In this document: positions 1 to 9,900 of the stretch, one piece after another | Position numbering within the stretch: the first letter of the stretch is position 1 | Layout of the letters: every line of letters begins with the position of its first letter | Assembly (NCBI GenBank): GCA_021739695.1 | Contig: JAIPBM010000031.1 | Coordinates: forward strand, 1-53,007 | Length of the DNA: 53,007 nucleotides | Direction: 5' to 3' | DNA from: Flavobacteriales bacterium | Lineage (GTDB): Bacteria; Bacteroidota; Bacteroidia; UBA10329 | Translations under genes and position numbers: made by a program | The notes under the pieces: model-generated | Seen by the model: only the letters and a program-made list of their open reading frames with translations | Databases searched by the model: none | What the model was told of the DNA's origin: nothing

Positions 1-37
1 CGAGGCATGAAGCAATCCCACGGAGAATCCTAGCAAT

Positions 38-159
38 GTCAGAAGGAGATTGCTTCGTCATTCTTCCTCGCAATGACGGGAATAGAGAGTCTGGTGGTGT
101 CAGAAGGAGATTGCTTCGTCCTACGTCCTCGCAATGACGGAAATAGAGGGTCTGGTGGT
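38..159. repeat. Two tandem copies of a 61-bp repeat
   Basis: Copies at 38-98 and 99-159 both begin GTCAGAAGGAGATTGCTTCG and end TCTGGTGGT, differing at only a few positions. Each contains the motif GATTGCTTCGTC followed by CCTCGCAATGACGG. Bases 1-17 (CGAGGCATGAAGCAATC) resemble the reverse complement of that core, so an inverted partial copy sits at the window edge. A degenerate fragment (CAGATTGCTG) follows at about 168-177. Similar GATTGCTTCGTC..CCTCGCAATGACG palindromic units are common intergenic repeats in many bacterial genomes. No coding potential was seen in 1-280. Confidence 0.85.
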
Positions 160-280
160 CTAAGAATCAGATTGCTGTATTTTACGACTGATCTAGGTTT
201 TATTGAATTTCACTGATATTGACTTTTTTACATATGTTTTTTAATATTACATGGTCTAACCCCTTAAAACAATCTATATC

Positions 281-1261
281 ATGAATACTCCCCAATTAGA
301 TAAGTACAACATGCTGCTGAAAGTGGATGATTTCTTTGATGATAACGGCACAGAAACCGCAGCACACGCTCAGATAGGTCCGAAGCACAGCGATCTGGAG
401 GACGTGATAGAGTCCATTCAGGATGCCGCTGGCGAGGCCATTGCCGACCACACAGGTGTAACAGAAGACAAGAGTGCGGTGCGCCAAACCTTAGAGCAAG
501 AGACCTTTACCGCACTGACAGCCGTGGCCAGTTTTGCCCGCGACACCAACAACCGCAAACTGCTGCGCAGGGTGAATTTTACACTGAGCAAGCTACAGGG
601 CATGCGCGATTCCGTACTCTATTTCAACGCGCAGATGATCCGCAGCAAGACCGACCTGAACATTGCTTCGCTTACGGACTATGCTTACACTCCTGCCCAA
701 CTGGCAGCACTTACACTGACGCTTTCCAACTTTCTGGACATTACCACCGAGCCCAAAGATGCCATTGAGGAGCGCGCTGTGGCCAACGAACAGGTGGCGT
801 TGCTCTTGCTTGAGGCCGATGGCATTCTGGAAGACCTGGACGGCTATATGGACACCTTCCGTTTCAGCAATTCATCGCTTTATTCCGAATACATCAAAGC
901 GCGCAGCATAGACAATGCTGGGGGCGGAACAGGTGGTGGCGAAGGTGGCGCACAAGGCTATAGCGCATCAGGAACACTGAACCCGATGCAAACAGGAATG
1001 GTGCTGAGTTTTGTATACAATGCCGGCCTCAACGTCCATATAAGCAACAACGGACCTGCCGCGCAGATGGAGGTAACTCTGCTGCTTGATGGTGCCCCAA
1101 TACCCACTGCACCTCCTTTTATTGTGAATATGGGTACGCCTGCAACAGGCCAATTGGGCAGTCTGAGCCCCGTTGGAAACCAGATCCAGCTTCGCAATTT
1201 GGATATGGCTGTAGGACTTACCTACAGTGTAAGCCTATCTGACGGCAACACGGCCCCATAA
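281..1261 (+). CDS. Hypothetical protein with helical N-terminus and Gly-rich linker
   Basis: This is a 326-aa protein with no signal peptide. Residues 1-210 read as soluble alpha-helix rich in Ala, Leu, Asp and Glu. A GGGTGGGEGG linker at about 214-223 joins a C-terminal segment of roughly 100 residues rich in beta-formers, Asn, Pro and Thr. The ATG at 281 follows an AT-rich, promoter-like stretch. I do not recognise the family. The linker suggests two independent domains, possibly a helical bundle and a small beta-sandwich. It stands alone, with the repeat array upstream and about 190 bp of noncoding sequence downstream. Confidence 0.75.
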   Translation: MNTPQLDKYNMLLKVDDFFDDNGTETAAHAQIGPKHSDLEDVIESIQDAAGEAIADHTGVTEDKSAVRQTLEQETFTALTAVASFARDTNNRKLLRRVNFTLSKLQGMRDSVLYFNAQMIRSKTDLNIASLTDYAYTPAQLAALTLTLSNFLDITTEPKDAIEERAVANEQVALLLLEADGILEDLDGYMDTFRFSNSSLYSEYIKARSIDNAGGGTGGGEGGAQGYSASGTLNPMQTGMVLSFVYNAGLNVHISNNGPAAQMEVTLLLDGAPIPTAPPFIVNMGTPATGQLGSLSPVGNQIQLRNLDMAVGLTYSVSLSDGNTAP

Positions 1262-1454
1262 GCGTAGCCAGCACAGAAGGTCAGCCTCCTCCCCGCTTTC
1301 GGGCACTCTCCCGTTGCGGGCCTCAGCGCAGGTGTTGGATAAAAAATCTGTGGAAAAGCTACCATCGGTTCGGTGATCACATGGCGCCTTGCAAGCGGAG
1401 CGCGAAAAGGTGATTCATTGATGGTGATAGTTCTTAATATTGCGCCACAGAAAC

Positions 1455-2021
1455 ATGATGGAGTCTATACTTGAACCGTGGCCTTGGTACGTGAGCGGCA
1501 TCCTCTTGGGGGTTTTGGTTCCGGCCATGCTTTGGCTGGGTAGCATTTTCGGTGTTTCGGGCAATTTGGATTCCATCTGTGGCATGCTGGGTGCGGGCAG
1601 ATTCGCTGACCATTTCAGGTTCGATCTGAAAGAGCGAATACCTAGTTTAGTATTCGTTGTAGGTGCAGTTGTTGGAGGATCTATTGCTTCAAACTTCCTG
1701 ACGGCAGAAAATTACGTGGTTCAAATTTCTGAAGCTGCCGTTCTTTCCTTGACAAGTTTGGGCATTACGGAATTTGAAGGACTGCAACCGCATCAGATTT
1801 TCAATTGGTCGTTCTTAGGAACTGCACAAGGGCTTATACTGATGGTTGGGGGCGGTTTTCTTATCGGATTTGGCGCACGCTATGCAGGCGGATGCACATC
1901 GGGTCATTCCATTACAGGGATGAGTAGTTTGCAGATCCCATCGCTGGTTGCCACCATCGGTTTTTTCATTGGCGGATTGATCGCCACCCATTTACTCATG
2001 CCACTCATTTTCGGACAATGA
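1455..2021 (+). CDS. YeeE/YedE-family membrane transporter subunit
   Basis: This hydrophobic protein of about 188 aa has several membrane segments. The GARYAGGCTSGHSITG stretch near its C-terminus is the conserved cysteine loop of the YeeE/YedE (DUF395) family, which moves sulfur compounds such as thiosulfate across the inner membrane. A TTG at 1440 would also open the frame, but the ATG pair at 1455/1458 is the more likely start. The stop overlaps the next gene by ATGA, so the two are co-translated. Together they form the split version of a full-length YeeE, common in Bacteroidota. Substrate is inferred from the family only. Confidence 0.85.
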   Translation: MMESILEPWPWYVSGILLGVLVPAMLWLGSIFGVSGNLDSICGMLGAGRFADHFRFDLKERIPSLVFVVGAVVGGSIASNFLTAENYVVQISEAAVLSLTSLGITEFEGLQPHQIFNWSFLGTAQGLILMVGGGFLIGFGARYAGGCTSGHSITGMSSLQIPSLVATIGFFIGGLIATHLLMPLIFGQ

Positions 2022-2431
2022 AGAATGTAAGGATCATAGTGGCGGGTGTCATCTTCGGGATCATCATGGTCAAATCCGAAGCTGTTTCGTGGTTCCGCAT
2101 TCAGGAAATGTTCCGTTTTCAGGGTTTTCACATGTATGGCATCATCTGCACAGCAGTGGTGGTTGGGGCCATCTTGCTTCAGCTAGTGAAACGCGCTCAT
2201 TTGAAAAATTTGGATGGCGCGGTCATCTCCATTCCTCAAAAACCGAAGCTCTATAGATCTGCCTTGATCGGAGGAATCATTTTCGGAATTGGTTGGGCAT
2301 TCACTGGTGCTTGTCCTGGTCCGCTTTTCGTGAATCTAGGAGCTGGCTATAGGGTGATGATCGTTCCTATTCTTGCTGCGGTTATCGGTGCGTTTGTGCA
2401 CGGATTGGTAAAACGGAGATTGCCTCAGTGA
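2018..2431 (+). CDS. YeeE/YedE-family second half (DUF6691-like)
   Basis: A 137-aa membrane protein with about four hydrophobic segments, overlapping the upstream YeeE-like gene by 4 bp. The loop GWAFTGACPGPLFVNLGAG carries the conserved cysteine that pairs with the GGCTSGHS loop of the partner half. In this family the two halves build one inner-membrane permease for a reduced sulfur compound. The gene converges with the next one, and the two stop codons overlap by a few bases (2425-2431). Confidence 0.85.
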   Translation: MKNVRIIVAGVIFGIIMVKSEAVSWFRIQEMFRFQGFHMYGIICTAVVVGAILLQLVKRAHLKNLDGAVISIPQKPKLYRSALIGGIIFGIGWAFTGACPGPLFVNLGAGYRVMIVPILAAVIGAFVHGLVKRRLPQ

Positions 2432-2907
2432 TCGCTTGCTAAGGCTTCCAAACGTTCTCTAAAATCGTACTGTAGGTCTTCGTGCAGAACGGAATAAGCG
2501 TCTTTTATCTTCACCAGTTGCCGTTCGTAGAGGTTTAGCAGCACCTTACTTCGTTTGAAATTCATATCGAGCGCATTCATCTCTTCGCAGAAATGAAGCA
2601 ATACATCCAATTCCGTTTCGGGTCTGTCTGAATACTTGATGTATTTGGTGGCAATGCGAAGTGCCCGTCTAATGCTTTTTTTGGCGAGATAAAACCCACT
2701 TGTGTTGGTTGCAGCGAAGGCTTCTGAAACTTCTTCTTTGATAGCCAGCACATAGGCATCTTCATCTGTCGAATCGAACAACAGATAATTGAGCAATTCC
2801 TTGTTGTCGCGCTTGTATTTGATGAGTTGTTCGCAAAGCGAAACGACTTCTTCTTTGGAAAGCGTTTTGAGTTCTTTCCGTATTTCTGCTAACGAAGCTG
2901 ACTTCAT
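2425..2907 (-). CDS. Small helical protein, DUF6155-like
   Basis: This cytoplasmic protein of 160 aa has no signal peptide or membrane segment. Its N-terminus (LAEIRKELKTLSKEEVVSLC) and all-helical, charge-rich composition resemble the DUF6155 family, whose function is unknown. A TTG at 2910 extends the frame by one residue; the ATG at 2907 overlaps the stop of the upstream PorE-like gene (TGATG), which implies translational coupling. That places it as the last gene of the PorP-PorE transcript. A role in T9SS or envelope assembly would be guesswork. Confidence 0.7.
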   Translation of the reverse strand: MKSASLAEIRKELKTLSKEEVVSLCEQLIKYKRDNKELLNYLLFDSTDEDAYVLAIKEEVSEAFAATNTSGFYLAKKSIRRALRIATKYIKYSDRPETELDVLLHFCEEMNALDMNFKRSKVLLNLYERQLVKIKDAYSVLHEDLQYDFRERLEALASDH

Positions 2908-4985
2908 CAATCCTGTTCTGGAAGATATTGATCTTCCGAAAGCTCTCCGATAATTTCGAATTCTGTTCTTCTATTGCGGGCGCGGCCATCGGGATTATCG
3001 GTGCCATCTTCAAATTCGTTGAGCGCAATGGGCTTGTTCTCTCCATAGCCTTTTGGCACCAAACGCTGCGGGTCAATTCCTTTGGAGATCATGTAATCGA
3101 CCACACTTTTCGCACGTCTTTCAGACAGTTTAAGGTTATAATCATCCGAACCTTTAGAATCGGTGTGTGAAGAAAGCTCAATGATGATCTGCGGATTATC
3201 TGTCATGATCGGGTACAGGCCCGTATCGAGGCTGATCTTCGCATCCGCGGTCAGGTCTGCGCTGTCATAACCATAGTTGATTCCGTTCAGAACAATTGGT
3301 TTTCTCGGAATCTTCTCCAGTTTCAATTCCTTGGTCAAGGTATCGGCTGGAGTCAATTTCATGGTGCTCACATGCACCACATCGTTGAAGTAACCGGTCT
3401 TTTTTGCCTCGATGCTGTATTCTCTACCCGGTTCGAGTGTGAAGCTGAATGTGCACGGATTTCCTCTGAGTTCTTCTGCCAAGTACCTTGTTCCTGTCTC
3501 TGGATCATTCATGTAAAGGAAGATGTCCACATCATCCAAACATGTGCTATCGATAACGAGTCCCTTCAGGTGAATATTCACGTATTCCACAAATTCGAAG
3601 GCATAGATATCATCGCAGCACGTGGCATTCATCAACGAAACGCCACCTTCTCTGTTGGAGACCAAAAATCCTGTCTGGCGGTCTTTATTCAATACAAAAT
3701 CGAAATCATCGGCAGGAGAATTGACGGCTTTTCCGAGATGCTGAACCGAATCTTTGGCCCATTTAGATTTCTCGCCTTCCACTTTGTACACATCCAATCC
3801 ACCGAGGCCCACATTTCCATCAGAGCTGAAATACAAGGTGTGCGTAGAAACATCGTAATAAGGAGTGAATTCAGTTCCCGGAGTATTTACCACCGCTCCT
3901 GCATTCTGCGGTTCGCGAAAGCGTTTGGTCCGCGCATGGTATTCGGTAAACCAAATATCCAATCCGCCTTTGCCTTCCGGTCGGTCAGAAACGAAATAGA
4001 TCACTTCCTGATTCCGTTTTGATTCGCGTCCGATGGTCGGTTGCGTGGTGGTGTAATTCGGAAGATTTATCTGATCGTTCATTTCAACAGGTTCGCCCCA
4101 TTTTCCATTCTCCTTCTCAGAAAAGAACAAATGGCAGATCACTTTCCCTTGGAAATTCTCCTGACACTTGGTGAAATAGAATCTGTTTCCATCGGGCGAA
4201 AGTGCTCCATTTCCGATGTGTTCCGGTTGATCTCCACCTGTCGGTTCGTTGAACTCGCCTTTGGAAACCCATTTTCCGCTTTCCTTTTTGGCCAAATAGA
4301 ATTTGCGCTTTGGAAGTAGTGTGCTATCAAGTGTTTCGATGTCGTAAAACTCAACTTGATCGCTGACCAACGAACCGTAGACCAAGGTCACAGAATCAAT
4401 CGGAATTGGAGAGAACTCGATGTGCGCCTTATTGATGCTTTCATCCAAATGTTCCACCTCAGATGTATTTACAGAATCGCGCAATGAAATTCCGAGGTCG
4501 CAGCCTTCAATTTTGGTCAACGTTGCCTTTTTGTACCATGTATCCTTCATTTCGGCAGCAAAATGCTTGAATTTGAGAAGGTTCTTCTTCGCGTCTTCGT
4601 ATTTGCCGTTTTGCATATCCATATCGCCAGCGTAATACAATGCCATCGGATATGCATCTGCTCCTCCTTTCAATTTCAGCACTTTCCAATACGATTCGGA
4701 TGCATGAGCGTAATCGCGGCTGTTTCGATAGAGTTCGGCCAACTGAAAATTGACCGCTACATTCTCAGGCTTACGCTTTGACCATTCTTTATAGTAGACA
4801 AGTGCTGAATATGTGTCTCCCAACCTAAGCGAGTTTATGGCCAAGCCACGCACTTTTCGCATGCTCAGTTTTTCCGTTTCGGGCAAACTTTGCTGCGCGA
4901 AAGATGAGGCAATTCCTAAAAACAGAAGAATGCCTATCAGACCGAATTGGGTGCTGCGAAAAAATTGAATCAATATCTGTCGCAA
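2907..4985 (-). CDS. PorE-like TPR / propeller / OmpA protein (T9SS-associated)
   Basis: This 692-aa envelope protein has a hydrophobic signal segment ending near ASSFAQQ (residues 25-32). TPR-like helices follow at about 40-170 (LAELYRNSRDYAHASESY). PD40/WD40-like propeller blades span about 195-465 (YFSSDGNVGLGGLDVY). A carboxypeptidase-regulatory-like beta domain lies at about 470-555, and an OmpA peptidoglycan-binding domain at about 565-680 (HTDSKGSDDYNLKLSERRAK, then NRRTEFEI). This domain order matches Porphyromonas PorE, which anchors the type IX secretion machinery to peptidoglycan. The start appears to be a TTG at 4985 inside the PorP/SprF gene (16-bp overlap), since no upstream ATG is in frame. 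Confidence 0.88.
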   Translation of the reverse strand: MRQILIQFFRSTQFGLIGILLFLGIASSFAQQSLPETEKLSMRKVRGLAINSLRLGDTYSALVYYKEWSKRKPENVAVNFQLAELYRNSRDYAHASESYWKVLKLKGGADAYPMALYYAGDMDMQNGKYEDAKKNLLKFKHFAAEMKDTWYKKATLTKIEGCDLGISLRDSVNTSEVEHLDESINKAHIEFSPIPIDSVTLVYGSLVSDQVEFYDIETLDSTLLPKRKFYLAKKESGKWVSKGEFNEPTGGDQPEHIGNGALSPDGNRFYFTKCQENFQGKVICHLFFSEKENGKWGEPVEMNDQINLPNYTTTQPTIGRESKRNQEVIYFVSDRPEGKGGLDIWFTEYHARTKRFREPQNAGAVVNTPGTEFTPYYDVSTHTLYFSSDGNVGLGGLDVYKVEGEKSKWAKDSVQHLGKAVNSPADDFDFVLNKDRQTGFLVSNREGGVSLMNATCCDDIYAFEFVEYVNIHLKGLVIDSTCLDDVDIFLYMNDPETGTRYLAEELRGNPCTFSFTLEPGREYSIEAKKTGYFNDVVHVSTMKLTPADTLTKELKLEKIPRKPIVLNGINYGYDSADLTADAKISLDTGLYPIMTDNPQIIIELSSHTDSKGSDDYNLKLSERRAKSVVDYMISKGIDPQRLVPKGYGENKPIALNEFEDGTDNPDGRARNRRTEFEIIGELSEDQYLPEQD

Positions 4986-6019
4986 GGTATGGCCAGGCTT
5001 TTAGGCGTGAATAGTGGCGCTGTGTAGATCAGCGATAGCTCGAAGGTGGTTTTCAGATTGCTTTGTGTGCTGAGTTTAGATACGTTGAAATCGTAACTCA
5101 ATCCAACATCAAAATTCTTGATATGGAAACCTGCAACGGGAGCAACCGCATCGCTGTTTCGGCCAAAACCACCACGATACATGATGCCGAGATAGATATT
5201 CTTGATCATCGCATTCTTGATGTGATACTTCACATTTGCGCCAAGCACCATATCCTGAACCTTGGTTGTCCACATGTAAAGCAACTTTGGTTCGGCTGAG
5301 AAGGAAGAATTGATCGGCACATCTACCAGTACTTGCACAGATTGTCGGGTTCTAAGTCGCTCGGCCTGTGCGTTGAAATAGGTGTCTTTTGGACGGTTGA
5401 TATGGAAAATGGAAAACCCAACAGTTGGCTTGAATTTCTTGAACTGATGACTCCAAGCAAAGCCTAGATTCATATCGAAAAAAGCCTGCGTTGCTTTTAT
5501 GTTGTCCTCACCGTTGTAAAGAGATGGGTCAAATATTCCTGTTTGATAGACCCACTGATCTGGAAATGTCTGAGAACTTAAATCAGTGCTTCTGATCACT
5601 GCACCCATTTGAATACCAGCCCTCACTTCGTGACCTCTTATGACCTTCTTGTACGCTGCGGTCACAAAGATCTTTGCGGTGTTTAAACTGTAGCCCGAAT
5701 AGTTGTCGTTAGCAACAAGAATCCCTGCATCGATCTCATCTTTGAAAAAGAAGAATTTCTTATCAAACCCGACCAAACCAGTGGTAATGGCCTTATTGAT
5801 CTCTGGCCATTGATGCCGATAATTTCCAACTGCTCGGTAGGCACCATCGTACATACCCACCATTCCTGGATTCAGATTCTGCTGATTGGTGTAGAACTGC
5901 GTAAGATGAATGTCTTGAGCCTGCAATACGCTTCCTCCTAGCAAAATAGAAAGCACGCAGAAAAGAGAAGAAAACATTCTCTTCGCACTGAACTGAACGA
6001 AAGGATTGAACCTGATCAA
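4970..6019 (-). CDS. PorP/SprF family type IX secretion membrane protein
   Basis: This protein has a signal peptide (LLGGSVLQAQ) followed at once by HLTQFYTNQQNLNPGMVG, the hallmark N-terminus of PorP/SprF proteins. The rest alternates as expected for an outer-membrane beta-barrel. Family members work with T9SS for secretion or surface attachment of gliding adhesins and are often encoded beside their cargo. Here a giant PKD/type B cargo protein lies about 1 kb away and a PorE-like gene overlaps downstream. The frame opens with TTG at 6019; an ATG at 5977 is an alternative start but lacks the basic n-region (SAKR) of the longer form. Confidence 0.9.
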   Translation of the reverse strand: MIRFNPFVQFSAKRMFSSLFCVLSILLGGSVLQAQDIHLTQFYTNQQNLNPGMVGMYDGAYRAVGNYRHQWPEINKAITTGLVGFDKKFFFFKDEIDAGILVANDNYSGYSLNTAKIFVTAAYKKVIRGHEVRAGIQMGAVIRSTDLSSQTFPDQWVYQTGIFDPSLYNGEDNIKATQAFFDMNLGFAWSHQFKKFKPTVGFSIFHINRPKDTYFNAQAERLRTRQSVQVLVDVPINSSFSAEPKLLYMWTTKVQDMVLGANVKYHIKNAMIKNIYLGIMYRGGFGRNSDAVAPVAGFHIKNFDVGLSYDFNVSKLSTQSNLKTTFELSLIYTAPLFTPKSLAIPCDRY

Positions 6020-6055
6020 CTTTCTTTATTTAACCGGTGTGAATTCAAACTCAGA

Positions 6056-6838
6056 TCACCACATGTGTTGCCCATTGGGCGTGAGGTTATCCAAATATGT
6101 ATGTGCCATTTTCTGATACTGATCATAACTGAAATGGCAATCACATCCGTAGTACGACATTACGTTTCCAACGTCTGGATCGTAAAAATCACCATTTGCA
6201 TCTTGAAGCATGCTTACAAAAATGCATTCATCATTGATGTAGTCGCTTGGAGGATTGAATGGTACGTACGGATCACCAGGTGTATCGCACAGACCATCTC
6301 CAGCCGTTTGACAATTGCTACCATCTGCCAATTCAGCTCCATTACCTTCAAACGTATGCTCCAATCCCCAATAATGGCCCATTTCATGAAGAAGCGCACC
6401 ACCTGGTTTCATAATGCAAATTCCACCCCCTTGCGTATTGTTGATTCCACCTAGATCGGCAAATCCAGCCACTTGGGACGGGTCTAAACAATGCTGCACG
6501 TAAAATACATTTATTCTATATGGCTCATGATGTGCCGTGAGCATCTGGTTCCATTCTGGGCCACCTAATACATCCAATGTATCCCACTGAAAGTTGTCGA
6601 TGTATCGGAACTCACAAATCTCGAAAGAGACGCATATTTCATCAAAGTATGCATTCACTCCGGCCACTTCGCCCTGAATATCTGCCTCCGTGACATTTGG
6701 CATGCCCAAACTGTCTCTCACAATATGGACCATAATTGAAAACCGCTTATTGAGGCAAGGCAATTCTGAACGCGGGCTAAAACCCGTGAACAGCGTACTG
6801 AACATTAAAAGAATCAGGAAGAGCTTAGCTTTTTTCAA
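6056..6838 (-). CDS. Secreted M43-type zinc metalloprotease
   Basis: This 260-aa protein has a signal peptide (KKAKLFLILLMFSTLFTGFS) that starts from a TTG; the basic residues directly after it support that start. The zinc motif HEMGHYWGLEH covers residues 151-161, with ligands H151, H155 and H161 and catalytic E152. DGLCDTPGDP and a Met-turn (VMSYYGCDC) follow, all typical of the pappalysin-like M43B family. Unlike many Bacteroidota relatives it has no T9SS sorting tail, ending soon after the catalytic domain at NGQHMW. It therefore probably acts in the periplasm or leaves by another route. It lies 36 bp upstream of PorP/SprF in the same orientation. Confidence 0.88.
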   Translation of the reverse strand: MKKAKLFLILLMFSTLFTGFSPRSELPCLNKRFSIMVHIVRDSLGMPNVTEADIQGEVAGVNAYFDEICVSFEICEFRYIDNFQWDTLDVLGGPEWNQMLTAHHEPYRINVFYVQHCLDPSQVAGFADLGGINNTQGGGICIMKPGGALLHEMGHYWGLEHTFEGNGAELADGSNCQTAGDGLCDTPGDPYVPFNPPSDYINDECIFVSMLQDANGDFYDPDVGNVMSYYGCDCHFSYDQYQKMAHTYLDNLTPNGQHMW

Positions 6839-6978
6839 TGTGGTCTTGTAGCGATTAAAAACATTGTGGCGACTAAATTACATTTTTAGATAAGCAAGTC
6901 TTACTTTAGTGCCGAACAATGTTGACAGGCATCCTTTCAATTTCAAAACGTTTCAAAGGAAAGCCATTCATACCGTTA

Positions 6979-9900
6979 ATGAAACGAACTCTTCTCTTTT
7001 GGTTGCTTTTGATGTTTTGGGGCCTCGGTTTCAATGCATTTTCTCAGACTGCCAACATAACGCAAGGATGCGCGCCACTCGCCATCAATTTTACCGCACC
7101 TGCAGGTAGTGGTCCATCTCATTTTTGGGATTTTGGTGATGGCGCTACGGCAACACTTCAAAATCCTCAGAACACTTTTACAGATCCAGGAACCTATGTT
7201 GTAGAGTATCACGCAACAGCTGCAGGCCCGGTTATCGGTACGGTCACCATCAATATTTACGACCAGCCAATTCCTGCGTATACAGCCACTCCTGAAACAG
7301 GTTGTGCTCCATTGAACGTCAGTTTTGATGATGCTACCGTATTGGAAGCTGGAATTTCCATTACTGGCTACACTTGGGTTTTTGGCGATGGGGCCATTGC
7401 CAGTGGCTCATCGCCATCACATTGGTTCACCACTCCTGGTTCATTCTATGTGTCTTTGGAAATTCAAACCAATATGCCATCGTGCGACTTTACGGAGGTT
7501 TATAATGATGCGATCATCGTTACCAATGGACCAACGGTCACATTTACCACTACGCCTAATCCTGCCACTGCTTGCGATCCTCCGCTGAATGTGTCCTTCA
7601 CCAACAATAGCTCTTCTCCAACGACCCTCACCTATTTGTGGGATTTTGGAAACGGGAATACCTCCACAGATGAAGACCCTGCAGCTCAAACCTATTCTCA
7701 GAACGGAAATTATGTGGTTACTCTAACTGCGACCGACCCGGATGGTTGCTCGGGCACTTTTCAGCGTCCAGTAACCGTTGGTGCACCAACAACCGATTTC
7801 AACATACCCGACACGGTTTGCCTCGGAGCAACAGTGACCATGGACAATCTTTCAACGGCAGGTTCGTACCAATGGGTGTTTGCGGCAGGAAATACTCCTA
7901 CGGTAAGCGGGCAACCAGAACCTCAAGTAATTTTCAATACACCAGGTTTACAGAACGTTTCACTTACCACCACGTCCGGAGTTTGCTCAAGTACACATAC
8001 TGTTCAAATATTGGTCGAGGATCCATCTGCGGAGTTCACTTCAACCCCAAGTTATTCGTGTTCAGAACCACTGGATATTCAGTTTACCCCGGCAAATTCT
8101 GGCTATGCTCAATATCTGTGGACCTTTGGTGATTCGACCACTAGCTCACTCGTAAATCCACTGCATACATACATGTATAACGATACGAATGTGTATGCGC
8201 TTTATGGAATGGATACGCTTGCTACGCAACTTATTGTCATTTCAAGTGCTGGCTGTAGAGATACGGTGCAGTATTCTGACACGCTTTGGCTGCCAACTGC
8301 TCGATTCTTTCCGAGTGTAGCAGACGGTTGTGCTCCGCTTACAGTCACGTTTGCAGATTCGAGCTCCTCGAACGAAGACATCGTTTCTTGGGAATGGCAT
8401 TTGGGAGATGGAACGGTAGTTACTTCTAGCGATGGAGCCGACCAAACCGTAACCTTCACCCAGCCCGGACATTACATTTCGTACCTCATCATTGTAAATG
8501 CTGCAGGTTGTACCGACACTTCATACAACGTTCCAACCATTGTAGGGACGGCACTTTCGCCTGATTTCACGGTTGATGTCACAACCGTTTGTCCTGGTGA
8601 CCCCGTTCAGTTTACGGATCAAACGGCCATGGCCGATAGCATCGATTATTGGCATTATTACTCCGAAACGAACCGACAGTTCCACTGTTTTGACGACCCG
8701 AATCCAACTTGGAGTTACACGAATGAAACGGGTCCGATGGACGTGACTTTGATTGTTGGATTCAACGGATGTTATTCTTCTACTACCATCAACGACCTTA
8801 TTCAGGTAAACGGACCTGTGGCTGAACTATTCTTCAACTGCGAATGCGAAACACCATTTGATGTGGCATTTGAAGACCGAAGCCATGACGCTACTGATAT
8901 CATTTGGGATTTCGGTGATGGAACCACTTCAACCGACCCTGACCCGTTGCACACGTACGCGGTTACTGGCGACTACACGGTTGTGCTCACTGCCACCAAT
9001 TCGGTAACTGGTTGCCCAACTTCTTACGATACTGCTGTGGTTCATATCAGAGAGATCAGAGCAAGCATACAATCGGACACAATTCTATGTCGAGGAGTTG
9101 CAAGCCCTTTTAGCGGTGCGCAATCTCAAGATGTTTATTCGGAATGTTGGAATGGATACACATGGCAGTTTGATGATCCGACCATGCGACCAATCACCAC
9201 TACGAATGCCTCCTACCCGATCGGTTTTCAAAATTCGGGCAATGTTGGGATACGGTTGATTGTAACAGACATTAACGGTTGTAAAGACACTGCCAACACC
9301 CATGTTTCCGTTTATGGAATTGATGCTGCTTTCAGCGCATCCGACAATCACATCTGTTCTCCTAACGATGTTGATTTCACGGATCTCTCTACTTCTGACA
9401 CCACTATTTCTTCTTGGGTTTGGAGTTTTGGCGACCTGAGTTTTGGTTCGGTTCAGAATCCGACACACACCTACAACAATTTCATTGACACGATGACCAT
9501 CAACATGATCGTTTCGAATGCTGTTGGCTGTGTCGATACAGCAGAGACGATGATTACGATGTACAGCCCTGTCAGTAACGTGAGTTCATCGCCATTCTTC
9601 GCCAACATCTGTGCTGGGCAATCAGTGAATTTCACAGCTACCAATTATACAACTGGAGGATCAAGTCTGAGCTTCGATTGGGATTTTATGGACGGTGGGT
9701 CGAGTCAATTGCAGAACCCTTCTCATCAATTCAATGATGGAGGCACATATAACGTAACACTCAACTTCACGGAAATTGCAAGTGGTTGCACAGGTTCTGC
9801 TACGCGAACGGTCAATGTTCAAGACTATCCGCAGGCTGGTTTTACCAGCGATGGCGATACCTCAGTGGTTTTCTGCAACCCACAAAACGTGATTTTCACA

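Noticed and set aside
1-159. CRISPR array at the left edge
   Set aside because: Only two units are present and they are contiguous 61-bp tandem copies without unique spacers.
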